A DNA stretch of 55,780 nt from an uncultured Caryophanales bacterium (GTDB taxonomy: Bacteria > Bacillota_I > Bacilli_A > RFN20 > CAG-826): contig CALELS010000026.1 of the NCBI GenBank assembly GCA_937902735.1, forward strand, positions 1 to 55,780. Reading direction: 5' to 3'. The position numbers and the translations under genes were made by a program. Below, in pieces: positions 41,834 through 49,044 of this stretch. Positions within the stretch are counted from its first letter, which is position 1; each line of letters opens with the position of its first letter. Under the pieces are notes generated by a model that did not search any database, had not been told where the DNA came from, and saw nothing but the letters and a program-made list of their open reading frames with translations.

Positions 41834-41857
41834 AGCGCGCACTCTATCCGCTAAAAT
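41829..41857 (+). promoter_or_regulatory. Promoter of the nucleoside kinase gene
   Basis: TTGCAA (41829-41834) and TAAAAT (41852-41857) are exactly 17 bp apart. AAGGAGG follows near 41870 and the ATG at 41883. The GC-rich stretch around it (41800-41850) could also form short hairpins. Confidence 0.6.
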
Positions 41858-41882
41858 ATAAAAAAGAAAAAGGAGGAAAACT

Positions 41883-43523
41883 ATGTCCTTTACACTAAAA
41901 TATTGCGGTCAAGAGAAGACTTTTTCAAAGAACGTAAAACTTCTCGACCTTATTGGTGATGATAAATCTGTCATATGTGCCAAAGTTAATAACCGCCTCA
42001 GAGAATTAACATATGAGGTTTATTATGACGCCAATGTTGAATTCTTAACTGTTAAAGATTCTGACGCTATTAAAACTTATGAAGCTTCATTAAGATTTGT
42101 TATGGCTATGGCTTTTAATCGCCTTTATCCAGATATCAAGATCCGCTATTCATATAACGTTTCTCGTTCCGTTTTTGTTCAAATCCTTAATGGTCCAGGA
42201 CGTGCTAACTTAGAAATGGTTGAAGCAATCGAAGCCGAAATGAGAAAGATTATCGAAAAAGATTATCCTCTCAAAAGATTCGTTGTTTCAAATGAAGAAG
42301 CGAAGAAATTATATTTAGAAAGACATCTTGATGATAAACTCGATATTTTAAAATATCGTCCAGAAAAAACAGTTCACTTCTATGATTGTGATGGTTATCT
42401 AAATTACATGTTCTCGCACATGGTTCCATCGACTGGTTATTTAAGAGATTTTAGACTTAGACTATATTCTCCAGGAATTATCCTTCAATATCCTAGAAGT
42501 GAATGTGGCGGAAAAATCCCTGAATTTGAAGATGCTCCAACATTTGGTAAAACACTTAAAGAAGCCCATGAATGGGGAAAGATTGCCGGAGCAGACACAG
42601 TTGCAGGCATTAATGAACATATTCACCGTGATGGTATTGTTGATTTCATTCAACTTTGCGAAGCAAGACATAATAGAATGCTTTCTGAACTTGGTGAAAT
42701 GATTGAAAAAGATATTTCAGATATCAGACTTATTTGTATTGCAGGCCCATCCTCAAGTGGTAAGACTACATTTGCTAATAGACTTCGTATCGAACTTCTT
42801 TCAAGAGGTATTAAACCTATTAGAATTTCAATCGATGACTACTATTTACCAAAATCACAAGTTCCAGTTGATGAAGATGGAAAACCAGATTTAGAATCAA
42901 TCGAAGCTCTTGATATTGAATTATTCAATAAGAACATGCTTGATTTAATTAACGGACAAGAAGTTCAACTTCCAAAATTTGATTTCAAAGTTGGTCATCG
43001 TGTTCCAGGTAGAGTTCTTAAAGTTGCTAATGATGAACCAATCATTATCGAAGGTATCCATGCTTTGAACGAAAGACTTACAACACTTATTCCAAAGCAT
43101 CAAAAATTCAAAATCTTTATTGCACCACAAGCTCAAATTGGACTTGATAACACAAATCCAATTTCACTTACTGATTTAAGACTACTTCGTAGAATTGTTA
43201 GAGACTACAAGTTTAGAAATGCTTCTGCTGAAGAAACAATTGGTATGTGGCCAAGTGTTAGAAGAGGCGAATTTACTTGGATTTATGACACTCAAGAAGG
43301 AGCAAATTATGTTTATAACTCACTTCTCTCTTATGAACTTTGTGTCATGAAGAAATATGCTATGCCACTTCTTCAAGCAATTGATCGTGAAAGCGAATAC
43401 TTCCCAGTAGCAGAAAGACTTATCAGAATGCTCAAATATTTTGATGACATGCCTGATGAGTGGGTACCATGTAACTCTCTTATGAGAGAATTCATTGGTG
43501 GTAGCTGCTATGCTGATGTATAA
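41883..43523 (+). CDS. Nucleoside kinase: TGS/ThrRS-editing-like domains fused to a uridine kinase
   Basis: The 546-aa protein is a known Firmicutes architecture. An N-terminal TGS-like domain (about 1-60) leads into a threonyl-tRNA-synthetase-like second domain (about 60-260, with RLYSPGIILQYP). A C-terminal uridine kinase/phosphoribulokinase domain has the P-loop AGPSSSGKTTFANR at about 287-300, then SIDDYYLPKSQVP and IIEGIHALNERL. It probably phosphorylates uridine or another nucleoside; what the TGS part senses is unknown. Codon choice and the strong SD (AAGGAGG) suggest good expression. It is monocistronic, and the cre-like box implies catabolite control. Confidence 0.85.
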   Translation: MSFTLKYCGQEKTFSKNVKLLDLIGDDKSVICAKVNNRLRELTYEVYYDANVEFLTVKDSDAIKTYEASLRFVMAMAFNRLYPDIKIRYSYNVSRSVFVQILNGPGRANLEMVEAIEAEMRKIIEKDYPLKRFVVSNEEAKKLYLERHLDDKLDILKYRPEKTVHFYDCDGYLNYMFSHMVPSTGYLRDFRLRLYSPGIILQYPRSECGGKIPEFEDAPTFGKTLKEAHEWGKIAGADTVAGINEHIHRDGIVDFIQLCEARHNRMLSELGEMIEKDISDIRLICIAGPSSSGKTTFANRLRIELLSRGIKPIRISIDDYYLPKSQVPVDEDGKPDLESIEALDIELFNKNMLDLINGQEVQLPKFDFKVGHRVPGRVLKVANDEPIIIEGIHALNERLTTLIPKHQKFKIFIAPQAQIGLDNTNPISLTDLRLLRRIVRDYKFRNASAEETIGMWPSVRRGEFTWIYDTQEGANYVYNSLLSYELCVMKKYAMPLLQAIDRESEYFPVAERLIRMLKYFDDMPDEWVPCNSLMREFIGGSCYADV

Positions 43524-43534
43524 GATAATCTAAC

Positions 43535-44605
43535 TTATTTAAGCGCCCTCAGGGTGCTTTTTTTATGAAATAAGTTCTTAAATTTATTAATTCCTACCTC
43601 AAATAGATCAATTATTCCATGCATTAATATAGAAAGAATAAGAATCAAGATTGTATTACCTATAACCCAGTAAATTACATTGTTAACTAACGGTTGCAGC
43701 AGAAGTGTTGAGAAATGTAACCACAAATATATGCCTAGCGAAATATGGCCTAAGAACAAAGTAAATTTATTGTCATATCGATATTTTGTGGATAAAGCAA
43801 TCATAAATATATTCATTAAATATCCTGCAAGAGTTCCCCATAAGAAGAAAAATGATATAAACGAAACAATTAAGCAGCCAATCATGATCCATATTCGTCC
43901 TTTTTTACATATCTTGTTAACAAAATCATAATAAAGAGAGTATAAAAGACCCAACGCAAAACATGGTAATCCGTTCGTGTACATGCCACCTTCATCTGCA
44001 ATCTTCGACCATATTTTTAGTGCAACTACAATTGCTACAACAATAAATGTTGCAACATAGATTGATTTCTTAAATTTAAATCTTGAAAGAACAAAAAATA
44101 CAACCGCAAAAACTACATATAATCCAAGGATTGTAGCAATGAACCAACCATGTCTATTCATTCGATTGAAGTTATTAAATAAATCCAAATTAAAGATTCT
44201 TAATAGCAAGTCTTTTGTTTCAAAATTATTTCGAAAAAAGCATAGGAACTCGACTGTATTTATGAAAACTGCTACCAAATATAGTTTTAAGCAATTATGA
44301 AAAATCAATTTAAGTAAGAACTTTGGACCTTTCTTTTTATAAGCAGTTAAAAGACCATATCCGCTTAAAAAGAAAAACATTGATACAGCAACCGTTCCAG
44401 AATGAGATGCTATTATTCTGCTAAGTTCATTATTTCTTGCAAAATCAAGTCCTAGATTATGAAGCATTATGAAAACACATAATATTCCCTTTAAAGCAGT
44501 CGTTGATGCTTTATCAAAAATTGCTTCATTATCTTTTCTTTTTCTAAGTGTGAAGAAAAATGATACTAAAGCAATTAGAAAGAATGAAGTCATCCCATAG
44601 ACCAT
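43535..44605 (-). CDS. Membrane acyltransferase, acyltransferase-3 family
   Basis: The 356-aa protein has about ten transmembrane helices and the family's early signature (LKGILCVFIMLHNLGLDFARN, then GTVAVSMFFFLSGYGLLTAYKKKG), with the catalytic-type His in LHN. Such enzymes O-acetylate cell-surface sugars or lipids. It is a single gene next to tRNA genes, with no polysaccharide cluster nearby, so the substrate is unknown. The start could be either of the first two Met codons; no SD is evident. Confidence 0.8.
   Translation of the reverse strand: MVYGMTSFFLIALVSFFFTLRKRKDNEAIFDKASTTALKGILCVFIMLHNLGLDFARNNELSRIIASHSGTVAVSMFFFLSGYGLLTAYKKKGPKFLLKLIFHNCLKLYLVAVFINTVEFLCFFRNNFETKDLLLRIFNLDLFNNFNRMNRHGWFIATILGLYVVFAVVFFVLSRFKFKKSIYVATFIVVAIVVALKIWSKIADEGGMYTNGLPCFALGLLYSLYYDFVNKICKKGRIWIMIGCLIVSFISFFFLWGTLAGYLMNIFMIALSTKYRYDNKFTLFLGHISLGIYLWLHFSTLLLQPLVNNVIYWVIGNTILILILSILMHGIIDLFEVGINKFKNLFHKKSTLRALK
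43541..43563 (+). terminator. Intrinsic terminator after the nucleoside kinase
   Basis: AGCGCCC (43542-43548) pairs with GGGTGCT (43552-43558), with one G-U pair and a TCA loop, then a T run. It overlaps the last codons of the convergent acyltransferase gene. Confidence 0.85.
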
Positions 44606-44640
44606 AAATTAAGTTTATTTCATCCGTAAAAATAAAGGAA

Positions 44641-44669
44641 GTAAAAAGAAAACAGTACAAAGTACTGTT
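44641..44669 (-). terminator. Intrinsic terminator after the tRNA pair
   Basis: An 8-bp perfect stem AACAGTAC/GTACTGTT with a 3-nt loop is followed on the minus strand by TTTCTTTTT. It ends the tRNA-Asp/tRNA-Gly transcript. Confidence 0.8.
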
Positions 44670-44678
44670 ATTAGTATC

Positions 44679-44752
44679 TGGAGCAGATGACGGGAATCGA
44701 ACCCGCATAGTCAGCTTGGAAGGCTGAAGTTCTACCACTGAACTACATCTGC
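44679..44752 (-). tRNA. tRNA-Gly (TCC)
   Basis: The minus strand folds as a full cloverleaf: acceptor GCAGATG/CATCTGC, D arm GTTCAGTGGTAGAAC, anticodon loop CTTCCAA (anticodon TCC, reading GGA/GGG), T arm GCGGGTTCGATTCCCGT. CCA is encoded at the 3' end. Confidence 0.95.
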
Positions 44753-44753
44753 G

Positions 44754-44830
44754 TGGCGGACCGTACGAGATTCGAACTCGTGATCTCTTCCGTGACAGGG
44801 AAGCATGCAAGGCCACTACACCAACGGTCC
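44754..44830 (-). tRNA. tRNA-Asp (GTC)
   Basis: The minus strand gives acceptor GGACCGT/ACGGTCC, anticodon loop CTGTCAC (anticodon GTC), T arm ACGAGTTCGAATCTCGT, discriminator G and encoded CCA. It is the first of the pair, one nt before tRNA-Gly. Confidence 0.95.
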
Positions 44831-44845
44831 AACAGTGAAATAAAT

Positions 44846-44860
44846 ATTATCACACCGTTT
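44846..44860 (-). promoter_or_regulatory. Extended -10 region of the tRNA pair (repeated 15-mer)
   Basis: On the minus strand AAACGGTGTGATAAT contains TG-T-GATAAT, an extended -10 ending about 15 nt before the tRNA-Asp 5' end. The same 15 bases occur before pncA at 41744-41758. Confidence 0.45.
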
Positions 44861-44876
44861 TTTATTTATAAAGATA

Positions 44877-45176
44877 TTATTTTACGAATTCTTTTAAAAC
44901 GTCTACAGGCATATAGGCGGATTCTCTTTTTACGAATTCACCGTTTCTATATAACATGAGAGTTGGAATTGTCATTACTCTAAATTGACGAGCCAAGGCC
45001 GGAAGTTCATCAACATTAACTTTTACGATTCTAATATCAACTTCTTCATCAAGTTTAACAAGTTCTGGAGCAAGCATTTTACAAGGCCCGCACCAATCGG
45101 CAAAGAAATCGACTAAAACAAGTTTACCTTTAATTTCTTCATTAAATTGTTCAATATTCTCAATGTGTTTAATCAT
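44877..45176 (-). CDS. trxA: Thioredoxin
   Basis: The 99-aa protein has the active site FFADWCGPCKML (about 26-37) and the cis-proline segment RVMTIPTLMLYRNGE. It is a standard cytoplasmic thioredoxin serving ribonucleotide reductase and thiol repair. GTAGGAGG lies 8 nt before the ATG. It follows the TraX-like gene by 12 nt and is probably the last gene of the CPBP-TraX-trxA transcript. Confidence 0.96.
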   Translation of the reverse strand: MIKHIENIEQFNEEIKGKLVLVDFFADWCGPCKMLAPELVKLDEEVDIRIVKVNVDELPALARQFRVMTIPTLMLYRNGEFVKRESAYMPVDVLKEFVK

Positions 45177-45188
45177 TTTGGATTCCTC

Positions 45189-46121
45189 CTACGCTATATA
45201 TATTAAATAAAAGATTAAGAAAATAACAATAATATGCAATGGGAAATATAAATAATTGAAATATTTAAACCATGGTTTGTTGTAGCCTCTTTTGCCGTTA
45301 TAGAAAAATAGAGGAATACCTGCTAAAACGGAGAATGTTTGAATATTTGCAAACTCAAAACCATTCGAATAAACAGAAAATAAAGTCACATTGTTATATT
45401 GAATATAAGCTGTAATGAAAAGTATAAAATTTAGTAAAAATAGAATTGAAACAGAGAAGATATTTTCAACGTTTTGAAATTCATCCATCTTTGAGACAAT
45501 TTCTTTTGGATACATTTCCCTATTATCTTTTTTAATTAAACAAGCATAGGCTAAGTCACTTGCAAAATAGAATCCTAGACCAAGGACTAATCCAAAAACC
45601 GAATATGATGGTCTAACCCAAGCTGGATACCACAATATTGTGATGGAATTAGCTTTTTCAATAACTTGTATAACAAATGTAAATACAAATAAAGCTATAG
45701 GAAGTCCACTTAAAATTGATAATTTGTTCTTTTTACGAAGTAGATAAACCATTAAAGCCACAAGCATTAAATCAATGAATGGAGAAGAGAAAGTTGAGAG
45801 GTCCATTACCTGAGTTATACTCATCACAAATTGGAATATGGCAATTGCTCCTCCTACTATTCCAAGTTTCATGAAGTATAACCAGAAATTACGAGTGTGC
45901 TTAACACCTTGAATAATCATATAGATATATAAAGGGAAAGCTATTCGTCCAATGATTCTAAAAATAAAACCGACAGTGAACATCCAGTTATCAAAATGTG
46001 GAGTAGAAATATCAATAATGCCACTGTAAGAGACTAGGTAAAGACCAATATGGTCTAAAGTCATTGTTACCAGAGCAATTATTTTTAATACAAACTCATT
46101 TAAAAATAGTTTCTTTTTCAT
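45189..46121 (-). CDS. TraX-family membrane protein
   Basis: The 310-aa protein has about eight to ten transmembrane helices and the TraX-family start (KIIALVTMTLDHIGLYL) followed by FRIIGRIAFPLYIYMIIQGVKHTRN. In F plasmids TraX acetylates pilin; chromosomal homologues in Firmicutes have no proven role and are probably acyl transfer proteins. Its stop and start codons touch those of its neighbours (1-bp overlap with the CPBP gene). Confidence 0.82.
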   Translation of the reverse strand: MKKKLFLNEFVLKIIALVTMTLDHIGLYLVSYSGIIDISTPHFDNWMFTVGFIFRIIGRIAFPLYIYMIIQGVKHTRNFWLYFMKLGIVGGAIAIFQFVMSITQVMDLSTFSSPFIDLMLVALMVYLLRKKNKLSILSGLPIALFVFTFVIQVIEKANSITILWYPAWVRPSYSVFGLVLGLGFYFASDLAYACLIKKDNREMYPKEIVSKMDEFQNVENIFSVSILFLLNFILFITAYIQYNNVTLFSVYSNGFEFANIQTFSVLAGIPLFFYNGKRGYNKPWFKYFNYLYFPLHIIVIFLIFYLIYIA

Positions 46122-46978
46122 TATTCAAGCAATTTCCTTAAATGGGTAAGAAGGTTTCCTAACATATTATTTGTTGCATGGCAAACAAACGAACCAGCAA
46201 AACCAAATTTGTGATATAGGAAAGTAAATACAGCGCCAGCAAACATATACATAGGTAGATTTAATAGTTCCACTATCATGTCACAAAAATATAGATAAGA
46301 TTTTTCATCATTCATGTGAAGAAAGTACGCAAACACAGAGCCATGATCAAAATGGATAAAAGCAAAAAATACTATTGATAAGAAATAAGCTAAAACAATA
46401 TGAATCCTTCTAAAGAAGGAAAATATGCCAACTCGATATGTCAATTCTTCACATATTGGACCAATAATTCCAAAAACAATAAGCGACATAAATGGAGAAG
46501 AAATAACAACATTTCTAACGGCTGTTTCATTAGCGTTTACGCCACTCTCAATTTTCATTAAAAAGAAAATGATGCTAGTAAATGTGCCCCATAATCCTTC
46601 TGCAATTAAAATCACTATTAAACCAGCAATACCAAATACATATGGTTTCCACGATTTAAAAGATTTAAGTAGAGGGTGATAATCATCCCAAATAACAAGA
46701 AGCATGACACCAAAGGTCACAATGTAAATCGTATAGTTAATAATTGCAGAACCTGCACCAAGCAAGGAAAGAACGCCAGTTGCAAATAATGCGAATAAGT
46801 TTAAAAACACCCAACCAGTTCCAAAGAAAGCAATTTGCTTCCACCATGGATAGAAGGCAACCATCTTTTCTTTCTTGATGATTGGATTATTATTCTCTTC
46901 ACCACAATGAGGACATTCTGAAGCAGTCGACTCCATTTCTTGTCCACAATATGAACATTTACGACTTATGCCTAACAT
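46121..46978 (-). CDS. CPBP-family intramembrane protease with N-terminal zinc ribbon
   Basis: The protein begins MLGISRKCSYCGQEME and then CPHCGEE, a two-CxxC zinc ribbon, followed by about eight transmembrane helices. The CPBP (Rce1-like) motifs are present: CEELTYRVGIFSFFRR (EExxxR), FAFIHFDHG, and CHATNNMLG. The family cleaves membrane peptides or confers bacteriocin immunity. I chose the ATG at 46978 (285 aa): a perfect TATAAT ends 7 nt upstream, and the longer in-frame start would place the promoter inside the gene. Confidence 0.8.
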   Translation of the reverse strand: MLGISRKCSYCGQEMESTASECPHCGEENNNPIIKKEKMVAFYPWWKQIAFFGTGWVFLNLFALFATGVLSLLGAGSAIINYTIYIVTFGVMLLVIWDDYHPLLKSFKSWKPYVFGIAGLIVILIAEGLWGTFTSIIFFLMKIESGVNANETAVRNVVISSPFMSLIVFGIIGPICEELTYRVGIFSFFRRIHIVLAYFLSIVFFAFIHFDHGSVFAYFLHMNDEKSYLYFCDMIVELLNLPMYMFAGAVFTFLYHKFGFAGSFVCHATNNMLGNLLTHLRKLLE

Positions 46979-46985
46979 CGAAGTA

Positions 46986-46991
46986 ATTATA
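46986..46991 (-). promoter_or_regulatory. -10 box of the CPBP gene, leaderless geometry
   Basis: TATAAT on the minus strand ends 7 nt before the ATG at 46978. No SD and no strong -35 are present. Confidence 0.5.
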
Positions 46992-47049
46992 ATAGAAATA
47001 TTTTTAAAAAAATAGCACATATTATCTTTATGAAGTTCAGTTCGTTTTG

Positions 47050-47055
47050 TATACT
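47050..47055 (+). promoter_or_regulatory. -10 box of yigZ, leaderless geometry
   Basis: TATACT ends 7 nt before the ATG at 47063. There is no SD. It is divergent from the CPBP promoter, which shows the same geometry. Confidence 0.5.
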
Positions 47056-47062
47056 ATTTGAT

Positions 47063-47659
47063 ATGCGAACAATACTTGAAAAAAATGAAGCAACAATTAT
47101 TAGGGATCGTTCCTCTTTTATTGGCATTGTACTTCACGCTACAAGTAAAGAAATTGTCGAACAATATCTAAAAGAAATTCGTAAAGAATATCCAAAAGCA
47201 AAACACTATTGCTATGCATACATTATTGATGGGTTGAAGAAAGCTAGTGATGATGGCGAACCATCAGGAACGGCTGGAAGGCCACTTTTAGAACTATTGG
47301 AAAAAAGAGATTTTAATCAAGTATTATTAGTTGTAGTTAGATACTTTGGAGGTATTCTTTTGGGTGCTTCTAGATTACTTTCAACATACATTGAGGCGGG
47401 TTCTGCAGTTTTAAATGCAATTGAAACATATCAGATTAAAGAAAAATTTGTTTACCATATCAATGTTTCATATAGTGAGTTTGAAAGACTCAAATATCTT
47501 GCAAAAAGGTTATCATTTTCATTGGAAAATGTTACATATGAGACTAGAATTAATGCAGATATCTTGATTGAAGAATCATTGATTCATCAACTTATCGAAG
47601 AATTTCCTAATAACTCAATTGATGTTTTTGGTAAAAAGATTGTCTACGAAAAGGAGTAA
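47063..47659 (+). CDS. yigZ: YigZ/IMPACT-family protein (UPF0029)
   Basis: The 198-aa protein has the family core HYCYAYIIDG...ASDDGEPSGTAGRPLLELLE and VVVRYFGGILLGASRLLSTYIEAG (about 55-125), then a C-terminal ferredoxin-like domain. The IMPACT family relates to eukaryotic translation control, but its bacterial role is unknown. The start is the ATG at 47063 (MRTILEKNEATI), which matches family N-termini and is 7 nt after TATACT. An earlier in-frame ATG would lie upstream of the -10. It is 2 nt from pepP. Confidence 0.9.
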   Translation: MRTILEKNEATIIRDRSSFIGIVLHATSKEIVEQYLKEIRKEYPKAKHYCYAYIIDGLKKASDDGEPSGTAGRPLLELLEKRDFNQVLLVVVRYFGGILLGASRLLSTYIEAGSAVLNAIETYQIKEKFVYHINVSYSEFERLKYLAKRLSFSLENVTYETRINADILIEESLIHQLIEEFPNNSIDVFGKKIVYEKE

Positions 47660-47661
47660 TT

Positions 47662-48927
47662 ATGATTAAAGCTAGTGAATTTAAAGAGAGAAGAGAAAAA
47701 TTGTTTCAAACAATGAATGATGGCTCAATTGCTATTATTTTTGCAGGCTATCCAAAAATGAGATCAGCAGATGCTGAATATGATTTTTCAGTTAATCGTA
47801 ATTTTTATTATTTGACTGGCATTAGTCAAGAACACTCGATTTTACTATTGGTAAAAAGTGAATCTTTTAAAGAGACTTATTTATTCATTGATGAGAAAAA
47901 CGAAAATAAGGAAAAATGGCTAGGCATTAAACTTGCTGTTAATGAAGCACAAGATGTTTCAGGAATAGATAATGTCTTACTAACTTCTTCCTTTGAAGGA
48001 AAACTCAACGTCATTTTGAATAAGGATTTATCTCATTTTGGAGACATAAAAATAGTTTATTTAGATTTAGAAAAAGAACTAAAAATTGGCGAGGAGATGT
48101 CCACAATCAAATATCAAGATGTTCTACTAAAGAAATATCCTGGAATAAAGATTGAAGATATTTATGCTAAGATTTGTCGTTTAAGAATGCGAAAATCCCA
48201 ACAGGAAGTCACCTTAATTAAGGAAGCAATCAAGACAACAGAAGTCGGAATTAACAATGTTTTAAAAGAAATGTGCGATGGTAAATATGAATATAATCTT
48301 CGCAATATTTTCGAATACACAATTAAGGAAGACAACCAATCTGGCATTGCTTTCCCAACAATTGTTGCTGGAGGAGTTAATGCAACGATTCTCCATTATC
48401 CAAACGCAACTGATACATTAAAAGATGGCGATCTAGTTTTAATCGACTGTGGAGCATCCAAAGATAATTATTGCGCTGACATTTCTAGAACATTCCCAAT
48501 TAATGGAAAATTTAGCGACATTCAAAAATTAATTTATTCAATTGTTCTGGAATGTAATAAGGCTACTATAAAATTCATCAAACCAGGTTTAAGACTTAAT
48601 GAAGTAAAAGAATTTGCTCGCAACTTTTTAGCAGAAAAATGTTTAGAACATAAACTTATCAAAACATATGATGAAATTTCTCGTGTTTATTATCATTCGT
48701 GTTCTCACCACTTGGGTTTAGATACTCACGATGTCTTCGATGTTATGGACAAAGTTCTTGAAAGTGGAAACATTATTACCTGTGAACCAGGATTATATTT
48801 CAAAGAATATAATGTTGGCGTTCGTATCGAAGATGATATTTTGGTCACTAATGATGGTTCAGAATGTCTTTCTAGTGACATCATCAAAGAAATAGACGAC
48901 ATCGAAAGTTTATTAAGTTCAAAATAA
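47662..48927 (+). CDS. pepP: Xaa-Pro aminopeptidase (M24B)
   Basis: This dinuclear-metal aminopeptidase removes N-terminal residues before proline. The 421-aa protein has an N-terminal creatinase-like domain (about 1-165) and the pita-bread catalytic domain with ligands in VLIDCGASKDNYCADISRTFP (two Asp), HSCSHHLGLDTHD (His), TCEPGLYF (Glu) and GVRIEDDILV (Glu). All five ligands are present. AAGGAG precedes the ATG. It is co-transcribed with yigZ. Confidence 0.94.
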   Translation: MIKASEFKERREKLFQTMNDGSIAIIFAGYPKMRSADAEYDFSVNRNFYYLTGISQEHSILLLVKSESFKETYLFIDEKNENKEKWLGIKLAVNEAQDVSGIDNVLLTSSFEGKLNVILNKDLSHFGDIKIVYLDLEKELKIGEEMSTIKYQDVLLKKYPGIKIEDIYAKICRLRMRKSQQEVTLIKEAIKTTEVGINNVLKEMCDGKYEYNLRNIFEYTIKEDNQSGIAFPTIVAGGVNATILHYPNATDTLKDGDLVLIDCGASKDNYCADISRTFPINGKFSDIQKLIYSIVLECNKATIKFIKPGLRLNEVKEFARNFLAEKCLEHKLIKTYDEISRVYYHSCSHHLGLDTHDVFDVMDKVLESGNIITCEPGLYFKEYNVGVRIEDDILVTNDGSECLSSDIIKEIDDIESLLSSK

Positions 48928-48942
48928 ATTTATTTGTTTCAT

Positions 48943-48967
48943 AAGCGCCTTTTCGTAGGCGTTTTTT
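48943..48967 (+). terminator. Intrinsic terminator after pepP
   Basis: AAGCGCCT (48943-48950) pairs with AGGCGTTT (48957-48964), with one G-U, around a 6-nt loop; a T run follows. Confidence 0.8.
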
Positions 48968-48988
48968 ATTATCTAGATAACTTAATAA

Positions 48989-49016
48989 ATTAAAATTTCG
49001 AGATAGTAATTTTAAT
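48989..49016. promoter_or_regulatory. Inverted repeat at the glpK promoter
   Basis: ATTAAAATT (48989-48997) and AATTTTAAT (49008-49016) are perfect 9-bp arms separated by 10 bp. The right arm covers the expected -35 position of the glpK promoter. It may be an operator, though in such AT-rich DNA chance is possible. Confidence 0.4.
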
Positions 49017-49032
49017 GAGAGATATTTTGTTT

Positions 49033-49038
49033 TATAAT
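49033..49038 (+). promoter_or_regulatory. -10 box of glpK, leaderless geometry
   Basis: A perfect TATAAT ends 6 nt before the ATG at 49045, and no SD is present. Confidence 0.55.
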
Positions 49039-49044
49039 TGAAAC

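Noticed and set aside
44544..44830. Open frames reading across the tRNA-Gly and tRNA-Asp genes
   Set aside because: They are translations of tRNA sequence and a common annotation artefact.
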